The notes under the pieces: generated by a model
Database searches by the model: none
The model's input: only the letters and a program-made list of their open reading frames with translations
What the model was told of the DNA's origin: nothing
Position numbers and translations under genes: made by a program
Shown: in pieces, positions 46,000-54,295 of the stretch
Position numbering within the stretch: position 1 is the stretch's first letter
How the letters are laid out: each line of letters starts with the position of its first letter
From: Williamsia phyllosphaerae
Lineage (GTDB): Bacteria > Actinomycetota > Actinomycetes > Mycobacteriales > Mycobacteriaceae
Assembly (NCBI RefSeq): GCF_014635305.1
Contig: NZ_BMCS01000003.1
Location: forward strand, 758,800-822,799
DNA length: 64,000 nt
Reading direction: 5' to 3'

Positions 46000-46800
46000 T
46001 CAGTCGTCCAACTCCGCGGTGGCCGCGGAAATTTCCGACGCCCCCGAGTCTGACGGGTGCGAGCCCATCTTGGCGAATCGCGGATCGCTGATGATCTCGT
46101 CACCGATCTCGTCGATGACGTCGACATCGGGTAGCAGCGGAGCCAGATCCGGGAGTTCGCTCAGCGACGCCAGACCGAGTCGTTCCAGGAACAGCTCGGT
46201 GGTCGCGTAGAGCGTTCCACCGGTCTCCGGGTCGGTCCCCGCCTCGGTGATCAGCCCGCGGGCCAGCAACGTCCGCATGACCCCGTCGACGTTGACGCCA
46301 CGCACTGCGCTGACCCGGGTGCGGCTGACGGGCTGCCGGTAGGCCACCACCGACAGCGTCTCGAGCGCGGCGCGGGTCAGCTTCGACCGCGCCCCGTCGA
46401 GCAGCAGTTTCTCGACGTAGGGCGCGTAGTCGTTGCGGGTGTAGAACCGCCAGCCGTCGCCGGCGAAGCGCAGGTCGATACCGCTCGACCGGGCGCTGAG
46501 CTCGGCGTCCATCGCGCGCAGCGCCGCGTCGATCCGCGTGGCCGGCTCCCCCGTCGCCGACGCCAGCTGTTCGGTGGTGACCGGGGAGTCCACCACCAGC
46601 AACACCGCCTCGAGGGCCGAGCGCAGTTCGTCGTCGTCGAGTGGGTCGGCGAGTTCATCGGCCGGGTCGACGGCGCGTCCGGGTTCGTCGAACAGACCGT
46701 CGGACGCTGTGTCGGAACTCTCGTCGGGCCCGCTCGGCTCCCCGCCGTCGGTCATCTCGTTGTCGGTCATCTCGTTGTCGGTCACCCCGCCGTCGTTCAT
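46000..46800 (-). CDS. scpB: Segregation and condensation protein B
   Basis: A 266-residue ScpB. Two winged-helix domains lie at about residues 55-215; the motif RAALETLSVVAYRQPVSR and the GRGLITEAG-type segment (ARGLITEAGTDPETGG) are typical. An acidic N-terminal extension contains repeats of NEMTD. ScpB dimers bind the ScpA kleisin that bridges SMC heads in chromosome condensation. The ATG overlaps the scpA stop (46797-46800). Confidence 0.95.
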   Translation of the reverse strand: MNDGGVTDNEMTDNEMTDGGEPSGPDESSDTASDGLFDEPGRAVDPADELADPLDDDELRSALEAVLLVVDSPVTTEQLASATGEPATRIDAALRAMDAELSARSSGIDLRFAGDGWRFYTRNDYAPYVEKLLLDGARSKLTRAALETLSVVAYRQPVSRTRVSAVRGVNVDGVMRTLLARGLITEAGTDPETGGTLYATTELFLERLGLASLSELPDLAPLLPDVDVIDEIGDEIISDPRFAKMGSHPSDSGASEISAATAELDD

Positions 46801-47621
46801 CCGTAGTCCTCCACGCTGGTCACGCTGATCTCCTCGGTCTCGCGCTCACCGCTCCACATGACGTGCAGCGTCCCGAGCGCCTCGCTCTGCTCGAATTCCA
46901 CGGCGCGTTGCCGGAACAGGTCGAGCAACGCCAGGAAGCGGGCGACGACCTCCAGGCCGTTGGCGCACTCCGACGCCAGCGTGCCGAAGTCGACCCACTT
47001 ACCCGCTCCCGCGATCCGCAGGAGCTCGGTCACGCGGATGACCTGCTCGGGCACCGACACCGCGTCCACGTCGTGCAGGTGGGCCAGACCGACGCGAGGA
47101 ACCGGCTTGGGTGTCATCGCGGCCGCCGCGACCTGCGCGAACTGCCAGGCGTCGACGCCCAGTGTCACCTCGGGCAGCAGCTGCTCGTAGCGCGGCTCCA
47201 ACGACACCGCCCGCGGATACCGTTGCAGTGCTGCGGCTTCCAACTCGGCGAACAGAGCGGCCACCTGCTTGTAGGCGCGGTACTGCAGCAGCCGGGCGAA
47301 CAGTAGGTCCCGCGCCTCCAGCAACGCGAGGTCGTCGGCGTCCTCGACCTCACCCGCGGGCAGCAGTCGCGCGGCCTTGAGGTCGAGCAGCGTCGCCGCC
47401 ACCACCAGGAACTCGGTGGTCTGGTCGAGGCTGACGTCGTCGGTGAGGTTGCGGGTGTAGGCGATGAAGTCGTCGGTGACCAGGTGCAGCGCGACCTCGG
47501 TGACGTCGAGGCGGCGGTTGCTGATCAGTTCGAGCAACAGGTCGAACGGGCCCTCGAAGTTGGCGAGGTTGACCTGGAAGCCGACCGGCGCGGCCTGCTC
47601 GACGGTGTCGCTCTCGGTCAC
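46797..47621 (-). CDS. scpA: Segregation and condensation protein A (kleisin)
   Basis: A 274-residue kleisin. The N-terminal motif NFEGPFDLLLELI (about 20-32) binds the SMC neck, the middle helical part is variable, and the C-terminal winged helix binds the SMC cap. It starts with GTG at 47621, overlapping the parA stop, and ends overlapping the scpB start, consistent with stoichiometric production of the SMC complex. The SMC gene itself is elsewhere. Confidence 0.95.
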   Translation of the reverse strand: MTESDTVEQAAPVGFQVNLANFEGPFDLLLELISNRRLDVTEVALHLVTDDFIAYTRNLTDDVSLDQTTEFLVVAATLLDLKAARLLPAGEVEDADDLALLEARDLLFARLLQYRAYKQVAALFAELEAAALQRYPRAVSLEPRYEQLLPEVTLGVDAWQFAQVAAAAMTPKPVPRVGLAHLHDVDAVSVPEQVIRVTELLRIAGAGKWVDFGTLASECANGLEVVARFLALLDLFRQRAVEFEQSEALGTLHVMWSGERETEEISVTSVEDYG

Positions 47622-48592
47622 GACGTGCCGGTGCGGTACAACACCTCACGCGCCAGAGCCCGATACGCCTTGGCGCCACCGGATTTCGGAGCCCACGACG
47701 TGATCGGTTCGCCGGCGACACTGGTCTCCGGGAAACGTACGGTGCGTGCGATGACGGTGTCGTAGACCGCGTCGCCGAACACCTCGACCACCCGGTTCAT
47801 CACCTCACGGGAATGCAGGGTGCGGGCGTCGAACATCGTCATGAGGATGCCGCCGAGGTGCAGCCTCGGGTTGAGCCGGTCGCGCACCTTGTCGATGGTG
47901 TCGTTGAGCAACGCCAGCCCGCGCAGCGCGAAGTACTCCGACTCCATGGGGATCAGCACGGTGTCGGCGCACGCGAGGGCGTTGACGGTCAGCAGTCCCA
48001 GCGACGGCTGGCAGTCGATGAGCACGTAGTCGTAGCGGTCGAGGATCGGGTGCAGCGCACGGGCCAGGGTGTGTTCGCGACCGACTTCGTTGACGAGTTG
48101 GATCTCGGCGGCCGAGAGGTCGATGTTGCTGGGCAGCAGGTCCAGGCCGTCGACCCGGGTCGAGTGCAGCACCTCGTCCACCGACACCTGTGGTGGGACC
48201 AGGACGTTGTGCACGGTCAGCTCGAGTTCGTGGTGCGGGACACCCAAGCCCGCCGACAGCGCACCCTGTGGATCCAGATCGACGAGCAGCACGCGCCGTC
48301 CGTACTCGGCCAGCGCGGCACCGAGATTGATCGTCGACGTCGTCTTGCCGACGCCGCCCTTCTGGTTGCAGACCGCGATGACGATGGCCGGACCGTGCTT
48401 GTCCACCGGCTTCGGCTCGGGCACCTCACGCGTCTGCCGACCCGTCGGACCCAGCCCCTCGGCGTCCGCGGCCGAGACGTCCGACTCGGCCGGGCCGCGC
48501 GACGGCGTGTCGATGGTCAGGCTGTACTGGGCGTCGTGCGGGTCTGCATCGCGAACGGGGGCACCCGGAACCGGTGGCTGCGGTGCGCTCAC
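47618..48592 (-). CDS. ParA-family ATPase (Soj-like, orphan)
   Basis: A 324-residue ParA/MinD-type ATPase. A disordered N-terminal region of about 65 residues precedes the deviant Walker A KGGVGKTT (78-85), then DLDPQG, IDCQPSLG and a C-terminal segment with PITSWAPKSGGAKAYR. No parB lies next to it, unlike the oriC parAB pair. The position between xerD and scpA matches Rv1708 of M. tuberculosis. It probably acts in chromosome or cell-pole positioning. Confidence 0.9.
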   Translation of the reverse strand: MSAPQPPVPGAPVRDADPHDAQYSLTIDTPSRGPAESDVSAADAEGLGPTGRQTREVPEPKPVDKHGPAIVIAVCNQKGGVGKTTSTINLGAALAEYGRRVLLVDLDPQGALSAGLGVPHHELELTVHNVLVPPQVSVDEVLHSTRVDGLDLLPSNIDLSAAEIQLVNEVGREHTLARALHPILDRYDYVLIDCQPSLGLLTVNALACADTVLIPMESEYFALRGLALLNDTIDKVRDRLNPRLHLGGILMTMFDARTLHSREVMNRVVEVFGDAVYDTVIARTVRFPETSVAGEPITSWAPKSGGAKAYRALAREVLYRTGTS

Positions 48593-48678
48593 GTCGTCGA
48601 TGCTCCCGTCGTACGTGGTGGGGATGGAATGCAGATCAGCCTAGTGCGTCGGCGGCGCGTTGCCGTGACGCATCGCCG

Positions 48679-49623
48679 TCAGCGCGCACGGGGATGGGCC
48701 GTGGCGTACACCTCACGCATCGCCGACACCGTGACCAGCGTGTACACCTGCGTCGTGGTCACCGAGGCGTGTCCCAGCAACTCCTGCACGACGCGGACAT
48801 CGGCCCCTCCGTCGAGCAGGTGGGTGGCGAAGCTGTGGCGCAGCGTGTGTGGGGACACCGACTTGTCGAGGCCGGCGCGTCCGGCCGAGTCGACGAGCAC
48901 CTGCCAGGCGCTCTGCCGCGACAGGCGCCCGCCGCGGGAGTTCAGGAACATCGCCGGGTTGAACTTCGACACCAGCGCCGGCCGGCCGCGGACCAGGTAG
49001 GCCTCGATCGCCGCGATCGCCGGCCCACCCACGGGGACCATCCGCTCCTTGCCGCCCTTGCCGCGCAGCAGGATCGCGCCGGTCTCGGCGACGAAGTCCT
49101 CGATGTCGAGTGAGACCGCCTCGGAGATGCGTGCGCCACAGCTGTAGAGCAACTCCATCAGGGCACGGTCACGCAGGCTGCGCGGTGTCTCCGACGGTCC
49201 GCTGCCGCCGGAGGCCTCGAGGATCGCGACGACCTCGTCGATCGCGAGTGACTTCGGCAGCCGACGAGCCGGCTTCGGGGGTCGGACGGCGTGCGCCGGG
49301 TCGGTGGCCGTCATCCCCTCGGCGAGGGCGAACTTGTGCAGACCCCTCGTCGCGACCAGGGTGCGCGCGACCGAACTGTCGGCCAGCGGCACCTCGTCCC
49401 GGTCGGGATCGCCGCGCCGCAGGGCGACGAGGAACTCGCGCACGTCCTCCTCGGTCACCTCGGCGAGATCGGTGATCGACCGCGACGTCAGGTAGTGCTC
49501 GTACCGGGTCAGGTCCCGGCCGTAGGAGCTCAGCGTGTTCTTCGCGGCACCCCGTTCGACGGCGAGATGGTCGAGATACCGGTGGATCTGGCTCTCGAGC
49601 TCTCCGCCTGCGCCCGACGTCAC
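48679..49623 (-). CDS. xerD: Site-specific tyrosine recombinase XerD
   Basis: A 314-residue tyrosine recombinase that resolves chromosome dimers at dif together with XerC. The N-terminal SAM-like core-binding domain covers about 10-105. Catalytic residues: arginine in CGARISE, lysine in GKGGKERMVP, HTLRH with His-x2-Arg, the second histidine in LLGHAS and nucleophile tyrosine in TQVYT. GTG 49623 overlaps the NUDIX gene stop (GTGA); the long frame to 50691 is only a shadow of that gene. There is no sign of an integrated element nearby. Confidence 0.95.
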   Translation of the reverse strand: MTSGAGGELESQIHRYLDHLAVERGAAKNTLSSYGRDLTRYEHYLTSRSITDLAEVTEEDVREFLVALRRGDPDRDEVPLADSSVARTLVATRGLHKFALAEGMTATDPAHAVRPPKPARRLPKSLAIDEVVAILEASGGSGPSETPRSLRDRALMELLYSCGARISEAVSLDIEDFVAETGAILLRGKGGKERMVPVGGPAIAAIEAYLVRGRPALVSKFNPAMFLNSRGGRLSRQSAWQVLVDSAGRAGLDKSVSPHTLRHSFATHLLDGGADVRVVQELLGHASVTTTQVYTLVTVSAMREVYATAHPRAR

Positions 49624-50282
49624 GCGCCGCCGGAGTCCCGGCGCGCGTGTCGCTGATCGAGGGCGGTGGGCTGATCGACCCACTCCGAGTCGGGGCCGCG
49701 CAGGTCCGCACCGGTGCGCTCGGTGTGGGCCAGCGCCAGGATCCCGGCGACACTGGTGACGTTGACGATCTCGCCGGAGAACACCATCGCGACCGCGTCG
49801 TCGAGGGGGATCCAGTCGATGGCCATGTCGGCCTCTTCGTCGTGCGCCTCGGGGCGGTCGACGTCGCGCAGATCGGTCGCACGGAACACGCGCAGCGCCT
49901 CGTCGGTGAACCCGGGCGAGGTGGCGACGTCGACGAGGGTCGCCCAGGTGTCGGCCTCGACGCCGACCTCCTCGACGAGCTCGCGCTGCGCGGCCTGCAG
50001 CGGCGACTCGTCTCCGCCGGAATCCATCAGTCCCGCAGGCAGTTCGCGCAGTCGGCGCCCGACCGGGTGCCGGTACTGGGTCACCGTGGCGATGGCACCG
50101 GAGTCGTCGAGCGCCACGATCGCCACCGCGCCGTGGTGCTCGACGACCTCGCGCTTGGCCGAGCCGTCGCCGGGCATGGTGACCTCGTCGACCCGCAGTG
50201 CCAGGATCGCGCCGTCGTAGACGGTCCGCGAATCCGTCACCGCGAACTCGTGACGCCCGGTGGTGTCGTCGGATGCGCTCAC
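49620..50282 (-). CDS. NUDIX hydrolase (ADP-ribose pyrophosphatase type)
   Basis: A 220-residue NUDIX enzyme. The core RELVEEVG with a glutamate eight residues before gives most of the NUDIX box, and the RELPAGLMD segment with the downstream TSPGFTDE loop matches actinobacterial ADP-ribose pyrophosphatases (Rv1700). Relative to that family the stretch between glycine and the first box glutamate is one residue longer. It overlaps pyrG at its start (50279-50282) and xerD at its end. Confidence 0.9.
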   Translation of the reverse strand: MSASDDTTGRHEFAVTDSRTVYDGAILALRVDEVTMPGDGSAKREVVEHHGAVAIVALDDSGAIATVTQYRHPVGRRLRELPAGLMDSGGDESPLQAAQRELVEEVGVEADTWATLVDVATSPGFTDEALRVFRATDLRDVDRPEAHDEEADMAIDWIPLDDAVAMVFSGEIVNVTSVAGILALAHTERTGADLRGPDSEWVDQPTALDQRHARRDSGGA

Positions 50283-52054
50283 ACGCCGGCCTCCGTGGCC
50301 CCGGGCTCGACGACGGGTGCGGTGACCACGCGCTCGTCACCGTGGACGTCGACCTCGAGCCGCTCGGCGGCCTTGTACCGCAGCGCCGCGGCGACGAACG
50401 CGATGAACAGCGGGTGCGGTCGGGTGGGCCTGCTCTTGAGTTCGGGATGTGCCTGAGTCGCCACCAGGAAGGGGTGGATCTCCTTGGGGTACTCCACGAA
50501 CTCGACCAGGTGGCCGTCCGGCGAGGTCCCGGAGAACACCAGTCCGGTGCTCGCGACCTGCTCACGGTAGGTGTTGTTGACCTCGTAGCGGTGTCGGTGT
50601 CGCTCGGACACCTCGGTCGCGCCGTAGGCGCTGGCCACGATCGATCCGCGCTGCAGCACAGCGGGATACGCGCCAAGGCGCATGGTGCCACCCAGGTCGG
50701 CCTCGCCTGCGACGGCGAGCTCCTGATCGGCCATGGTGGAGATCACCGGGTACGGGGTCTCCGGGTCGAACTCGGCCGAGCTCGCGTCGTCGAGTCCCGC
50801 CGCGCGCGCGGCCTCGATGACGATGCACTGCAGTCCGAGGCAGAGTCCGAGCAGCGGGATGCCGCGGCGGCGGGCGTACCGCACGGCGCCGACCTTGCCC
50901 TCGATACCGCGGATGCCGAAGCCGCCGGGGATGAGGATCGCGTCGACGTCGCCGAGATGTCTCTGCGCACCCAGGTCGGTGGCGCACTCGTCGGACTGGA
51001 CCCATCGGATCTCGACCTTGGCCCGAGCGGCGAACCCACCGGCCCGGATCGCCTCGGTCACCGACAGATATGCGTCGGGCAGGTCGACGTACTTGCCCAC
51101 CAGCGCGACGGTCACCGATTCACGCGGCTCGTGGACGCGCTTGAGCAGTTCGCCCCACACGGTCCAGTCCACGTCGCGGAACGGCAGTCCGAGCTTGCGG
51201 ACGACGTAGGTGTCGAGCTGCTCGTTGTGCAGCACCTTGGGGATGTCGTAGATCGACGGTGCGTCCGGGGTGGAGATGACACCCTCGATGTCGACGTCGC
51301 ACATCAGCGCGATCTTGTTCTTCAGCGACTCCGGGACATCACGGTCACACCGCAGGATCAGCGCGTCGGGCTGGATACCGATGTTGCGCAGCGCGGCCAC
51401 CGAGTGCTGGGTCGGCTTGGTCTTCAGCTCGCCCGACGGCGCGAGGTACGGGACCAGCGACACGTGGAGGAAGAAGACGTTGTCGCGACCGACGTCGTGG
51501 CGGATCTGCCGCGCCGCCTCGATGAACGGCTGCGACTCGATGTCGCCGACGGTGCCGCCGATCTCTGTGATCACCAGATCGGGCTCGTTGCCATCGGCAT
51601 CGGCCGCACGCATCGCGAGGATGCGGTTCTTGATCTCGTCGGTGATGTGCGGGATGACCTGGACGGTGTCGCCGAGGTACTCGCCGCGTCGTTCCTTGGC
51701 GATGACGGTCGAATAGACCTGTCCGGTGGTCACATTCGCCGATTGCGACAGGTTCCGGTCGAGGAATCGTTCGTAGTGACCGACGTCGAGGTCGGTCTCG
51801 GCCCCGTCCTCGGTGACGAAGACCTCACCGTGCTGGAACGGGTTCATCGTTCCCGGATCCACGTTGAGGTAGGGGTCGAGCTTCTGCATGGTCACCCGCA
51901 GACCGCGAGCGGTCAGCAGTTGTCCGAGGCTGGAAGCCGTGAGTCCTTTGCCGAGCGACGACGCGACGCCGCCGGTGACAAAGATGTGTTTGGTGCCCGA
52001 ATGAGCATGACGCAGTGGTCGCAAGGCTTCTCCCGATTGGCCGGAGCAGGTCAT
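50279..52054 (-). CDS. pyrG: CTP synthase
   Basis: A 591-residue enzyme that makes CTP from UTP, ATP and glutamine. The N-terminal synthetase domain begins HIFVTGGVASSLGKG; the C-terminal glutamine amidotransferase domain has the nucleophile cysteine in LCLGLQC and the His-Glu pair in HPELKSRP. ATG 52054 has an AGCAGG-like site upstream, but TTG 52024 would give an N-terminus closer to the mycobacterial protein. It shares pathway logic with cmk in the same array. Confidence 0.96.
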   Translation of the reverse strand: MTCSGQSGEALRPLRHAHSGTKHIFVTGGVASSLGKGLTASSLGQLLTARGLRVTMQKLDPYLNVDPGTMNPFQHGEVFVTEDGAETDLDVGHYERFLDRNLSQSANVTTGQVYSTVIAKERRGEYLGDTVQVIPHITDEIKNRILAMRAADADGNEPDLVITEIGGTVGDIESQPFIEAARQIRHDVGRDNVFFLHVSLVPYLAPSGELKTKPTQHSVAALRNIGIQPDALILRCDRDVPESLKNKIALMCDVDIEGVISTPDAPSIYDIPKVLHNEQLDTYVVRKLGLPFRDVDWTVWGELLKRVHEPRESVTVALVGKYVDLPDAYLSVTEAIRAGGFAARAKVEIRWVQSDECATDLGAQRHLGDVDAILIPGGFGIRGIEGKVGAVRYARRRGIPLLGLCLGLQCIVIEAARAAGLDDASSAEFDPETPYPVISTMADQELAVAGEADLGGTMRLGAYPAVLQRGSIVASAYGATEVSERHRHRYEVNNTYREQVASTGLVFSGTSPDGHLVEFVEYPKEIHPFLVATQAHPELKSRPTRPHPLFIAFVAAALRYKAAERLEVDVHGDERVVTAPVVEPGATEAGV

Positions 52055-52108
52055 CTGACCTGCTCGCCTACGGGATTCAACCGTAACACCTCTCGGGGTG
52101 TTCGGGCG

Positions 52109-53020
52109 TCAGGTGGTCGGTGCGATCGCGCTCGCGCCGGGTCCGGTACCGAATGCGCCGACCCGGCTGCGGGCCGCGTTCGCCAGCGCGAGGGCCGTCA
52201 CGATGCGTCCGGTGCTGGCCTCGACGTCGTCGACCGACGACACACCGCGCGACAGCGAGGCGTCCGAACGCAACACCGCGATGGGTGAGCCGCCCTCGGC
52301 CGACCCCGTCCGACCGGCGAGTACCGTCCCGGATCCGCGTGCGCCGAGCGCAGCGGCGAACCGGGCGATCACCTGCCCACGCGCTCCGGCGTCGTCGGCG
52401 AACTTGTCGCCGGTGATGACCACCGCGAGTTGTGCGGGGCCCACGGCATTGTCGACGTAGGTGATGAACCCACCCTGTCGCAGCGCCGCGAGTCCGGACC
52501 CGATGTCGGAGTCCGACGCCGGCGCGGCGTCGCCCTTGCGCTGCAACAGCGCGCCGAGCAGATCCCCGACACGACCGCCGGAGTCGGTGAGCTCGGGTCG
52601 CAGTGTCGTGCCTGCCGGGATGCTCTGGTCGACGATGCTGGTCAGTTTCTCCGCCGAGCCGTCGCCGATGAGCGCATCGGTGAGCCCGACCTGACCGGCG
52701 AACCGTGCGCCGGACTGGTTGAGCACCTGTTTGACGCCCGAGATGTCACCCTCACTCGCGCCGGGCACGGTGACCAGCAGCACCGATCGGTTGGCCAGCA
52801 GCCCGTCGAGGAGTCGGGGCGCCACCGCGGTGTTGAACGCATCGGCGGCGTTCACCTGCCCGCTGAGGGCGTCGTTCTCCGAACGCAGTCCGGAGACCGT
52901 CGAGTCGTCGTTCGACGACCCGACACGGTCACCGAGGAAGCCCGATCCGAGGGCGAGGCCCACGGCGAGCGCGAGGAACACCGCGATCAGCGAGATCGCG
53001 TGTTGGCGGAGAGAGATCAC
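52109..53020 (-). CDS. mctB: MctB-like copper transport/outer-membrane protein
   Basis: A 303-residue protein similar to mycobacterial Rv1698 (MctB), which is linked to copper efflux across the outer membrane. It has an N-terminal hydrophobic segment (about 8-28) that serves as signal or anchor, a coiled region (SGLRSENDALSGQVNAAD) and a folded extracytoplasmic domain. Identification rests on the N-terminal ISLRQHAISLIAVFLALAVG pattern and the conserved steA-mctB-pyrG order. It starts 3 bases after the steA stop. Confidence 0.88.
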   Translation of the reverse strand: MISLRQHAISLIAVFLALAVGLALGSGFLGDRVGSSNDDSTVSGLRSENDALSGQVNAADAFNTAVAPRLLDGLLANRSVLLVTVPGASEGDISGVKQVLNQSGARFAGQVGLTDALIGDGSAEKLTSIVDQSIPAGTTLRPELTDSGGRVGDLLGALLQRKGDAAPASDSDIGSGLAALRQGGFITYVDNAVGPAQLAVVITGDKFADDAGARGQVIARFAAALGARGSGTVLAGRTGSAEGGSPIAVLRSDASLSRGVSSVDDVEASTGRIVTALALANAARSRVGAFGTGPGASAIAPTT

Positions 53021-53023
53021 GTG

Positions 53024-54220
53024 CTATCGGTTCCAGACGTCCCTGGCCCACGAGTAGACCCGATCCCACTCGGCCAGGATCCAGTCCACGATCTCGCCAC
53101 CGGTGTTCGACGCGACCACCGCGACGATGACCGCGGCCAGGGCGGCGAGGATGAGCAGCGCGATGGCGGCACCCGACACGCGGCTGCGGTACAGCGTGGC
53201 AACAGCTTTCGCGTCCACGAGCTTCGGACCGACCTTCAGGCGGGTCAGGAACGTCGACGGGTTGCTCTCCCGGCGGCTGCGATCGAAGAAGTCGTCGAGA
53301 GTGGCCGAGGTGCCGACCGTGACGATCAGCGAGGCGCCGTGGAAGTCGGCGAGCAGCAGTGCGAGGTCGGACGCCGAGCCGGCGGCCGGGAAGGTCATCG
53401 CGCCGACACCGAGGTCCTGGATGCGCTCGAGTCCGGTGGCGTGGCCGTCCGGGTCGGCCGGGAGGACGACCTGCGCACCGCATTTGAGCGTCGCGGCGCG
53501 GATGCCCTCCGGGTCGCCGACGATCAGGTCGGGTCGGTAGCCGGCGCGCATCAGGGCGTCCGCACCGCCGTCGACACCGATCATGACCGGCGCGTACTCC
53601 TTGATGAACGGCTTGAGCTTCTTGAGGTCGATCTCGTGCTCGGGTCCGTCGGCGACGACCACCACGTGGCGGTTCTTCAGCGTGACCTCGACCTCGGGCA
53701 CACCGACACCGTCGATCAGCAGTGGCGACTCGCTGCGGATGAACTCGATGGTGTTGCCGGAGAACGCCTCGAGGTGATCGACCAGACCGGACTTGGCCTC
53801 GATCATCATCGAGGCGACCTCGCGCTCACCGATCTCGGTGCCGCGTGCCAGCCGGTTGTGACCGACGTAGACCTCGCCGTCGTCGATGCGGATCTTGGCG
53901 CCGTCCTTGATGCGGCGGAAGACCTCCGGGCCGGCGTCGTCGATCAGGGTGATGCCCGACGCGACCAGCACCTCGGGACCGAGGTTCGGGTAGCGACCCG
54001 AGATCGACGGCGAGGCGTTGATCACCGCGGTGACGTCGGCCTCGACGAGACGGTCGGCGATGACCCGGTCGAGATCGAGTTCGTCGAGGATCACGATGTC
54101 CCCGTGTCCCACCCGTTCGAGCAGACGGGCGGTGTTCTTGTCGACCCTGGCGATTCCACTGAATCCAGGCAGGGTGTCGTCGGTGCGGGACAGCAACGCT
54201 GGCATCTTCATGCCGCTCAT
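53024..54220 (-). CDS. steA: SteA cytokinesis protein (thiamin-pyrophosphokinase-like fold)
   Basis: A 398-residue protein of the SteA type, in the actinobacterial septal machinery and paired with SteB/MctB-like partners. The soluble N-terminal part includes GIARVDKNTARLLER and the pyrophosphokinase-like segment VIGVDGGADALMRAGYRPDLIVGD (split here: GVDGGADAL, PDLIVGD). A C-terminal transmembrane helix (about 350-375) anchors it. ATG 54220 is preceded by GGAGC at a good distance; the open frame to 54265 has no such site. Confidence 0.87.
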   Translation of the reverse strand: MSGMKMPALLSRTDDTLPGFSGIARVDKNTARLLERVGHGDIVILDELDLDRVIADRLVEADVTAVINASPSISGRYPNLGPEVLVASGITLIDDAGPEVFRRIKDGAKIRIDDGEVYVGHNRLARGTEIGEREVASMMIEAKSGLVDHLEAFSGNTIEFIRSESPLLIDGVGVPEVEVTLKNRHVVVVADGPEHEIDLKKLKPFIKEYAPVMIGVDGGADALMRAGYRPDLIVGDPEGIRAATLKCGAQVVLPADPDGHATGLERIQDLGVGAMTFPAAGSASDLALLLADFHGASLIVTVGTSATLDDFFDRSRRESNPSTFLTRLKVGPKLVDAKAVATLYRSRVSGAAIALLILAALAAVIVAVVASNTGGEIVDWILAEWDRVYSWARDVWNR

Positions 54221-54295
54221 GATTGCTCCGGCCGCGCCGACGGACGCGGAGGCGCGCCGTAACATTTGCCACTTTTGTCACACGAGTAACACCAG

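Noticed and set aside
48679..49623. Tyrosine recombinase as a sign of a mobile element
   Set aside because: Motifs, length and gene order identify it as the chromosomal XerD; no attachment sites or cargo genes are near.
50198..52288. 696-residue plus-strand frame opposite pyrG
   Set aside because: CTP synthase on the minus strand explains the sequence; the plus frame has no family features.
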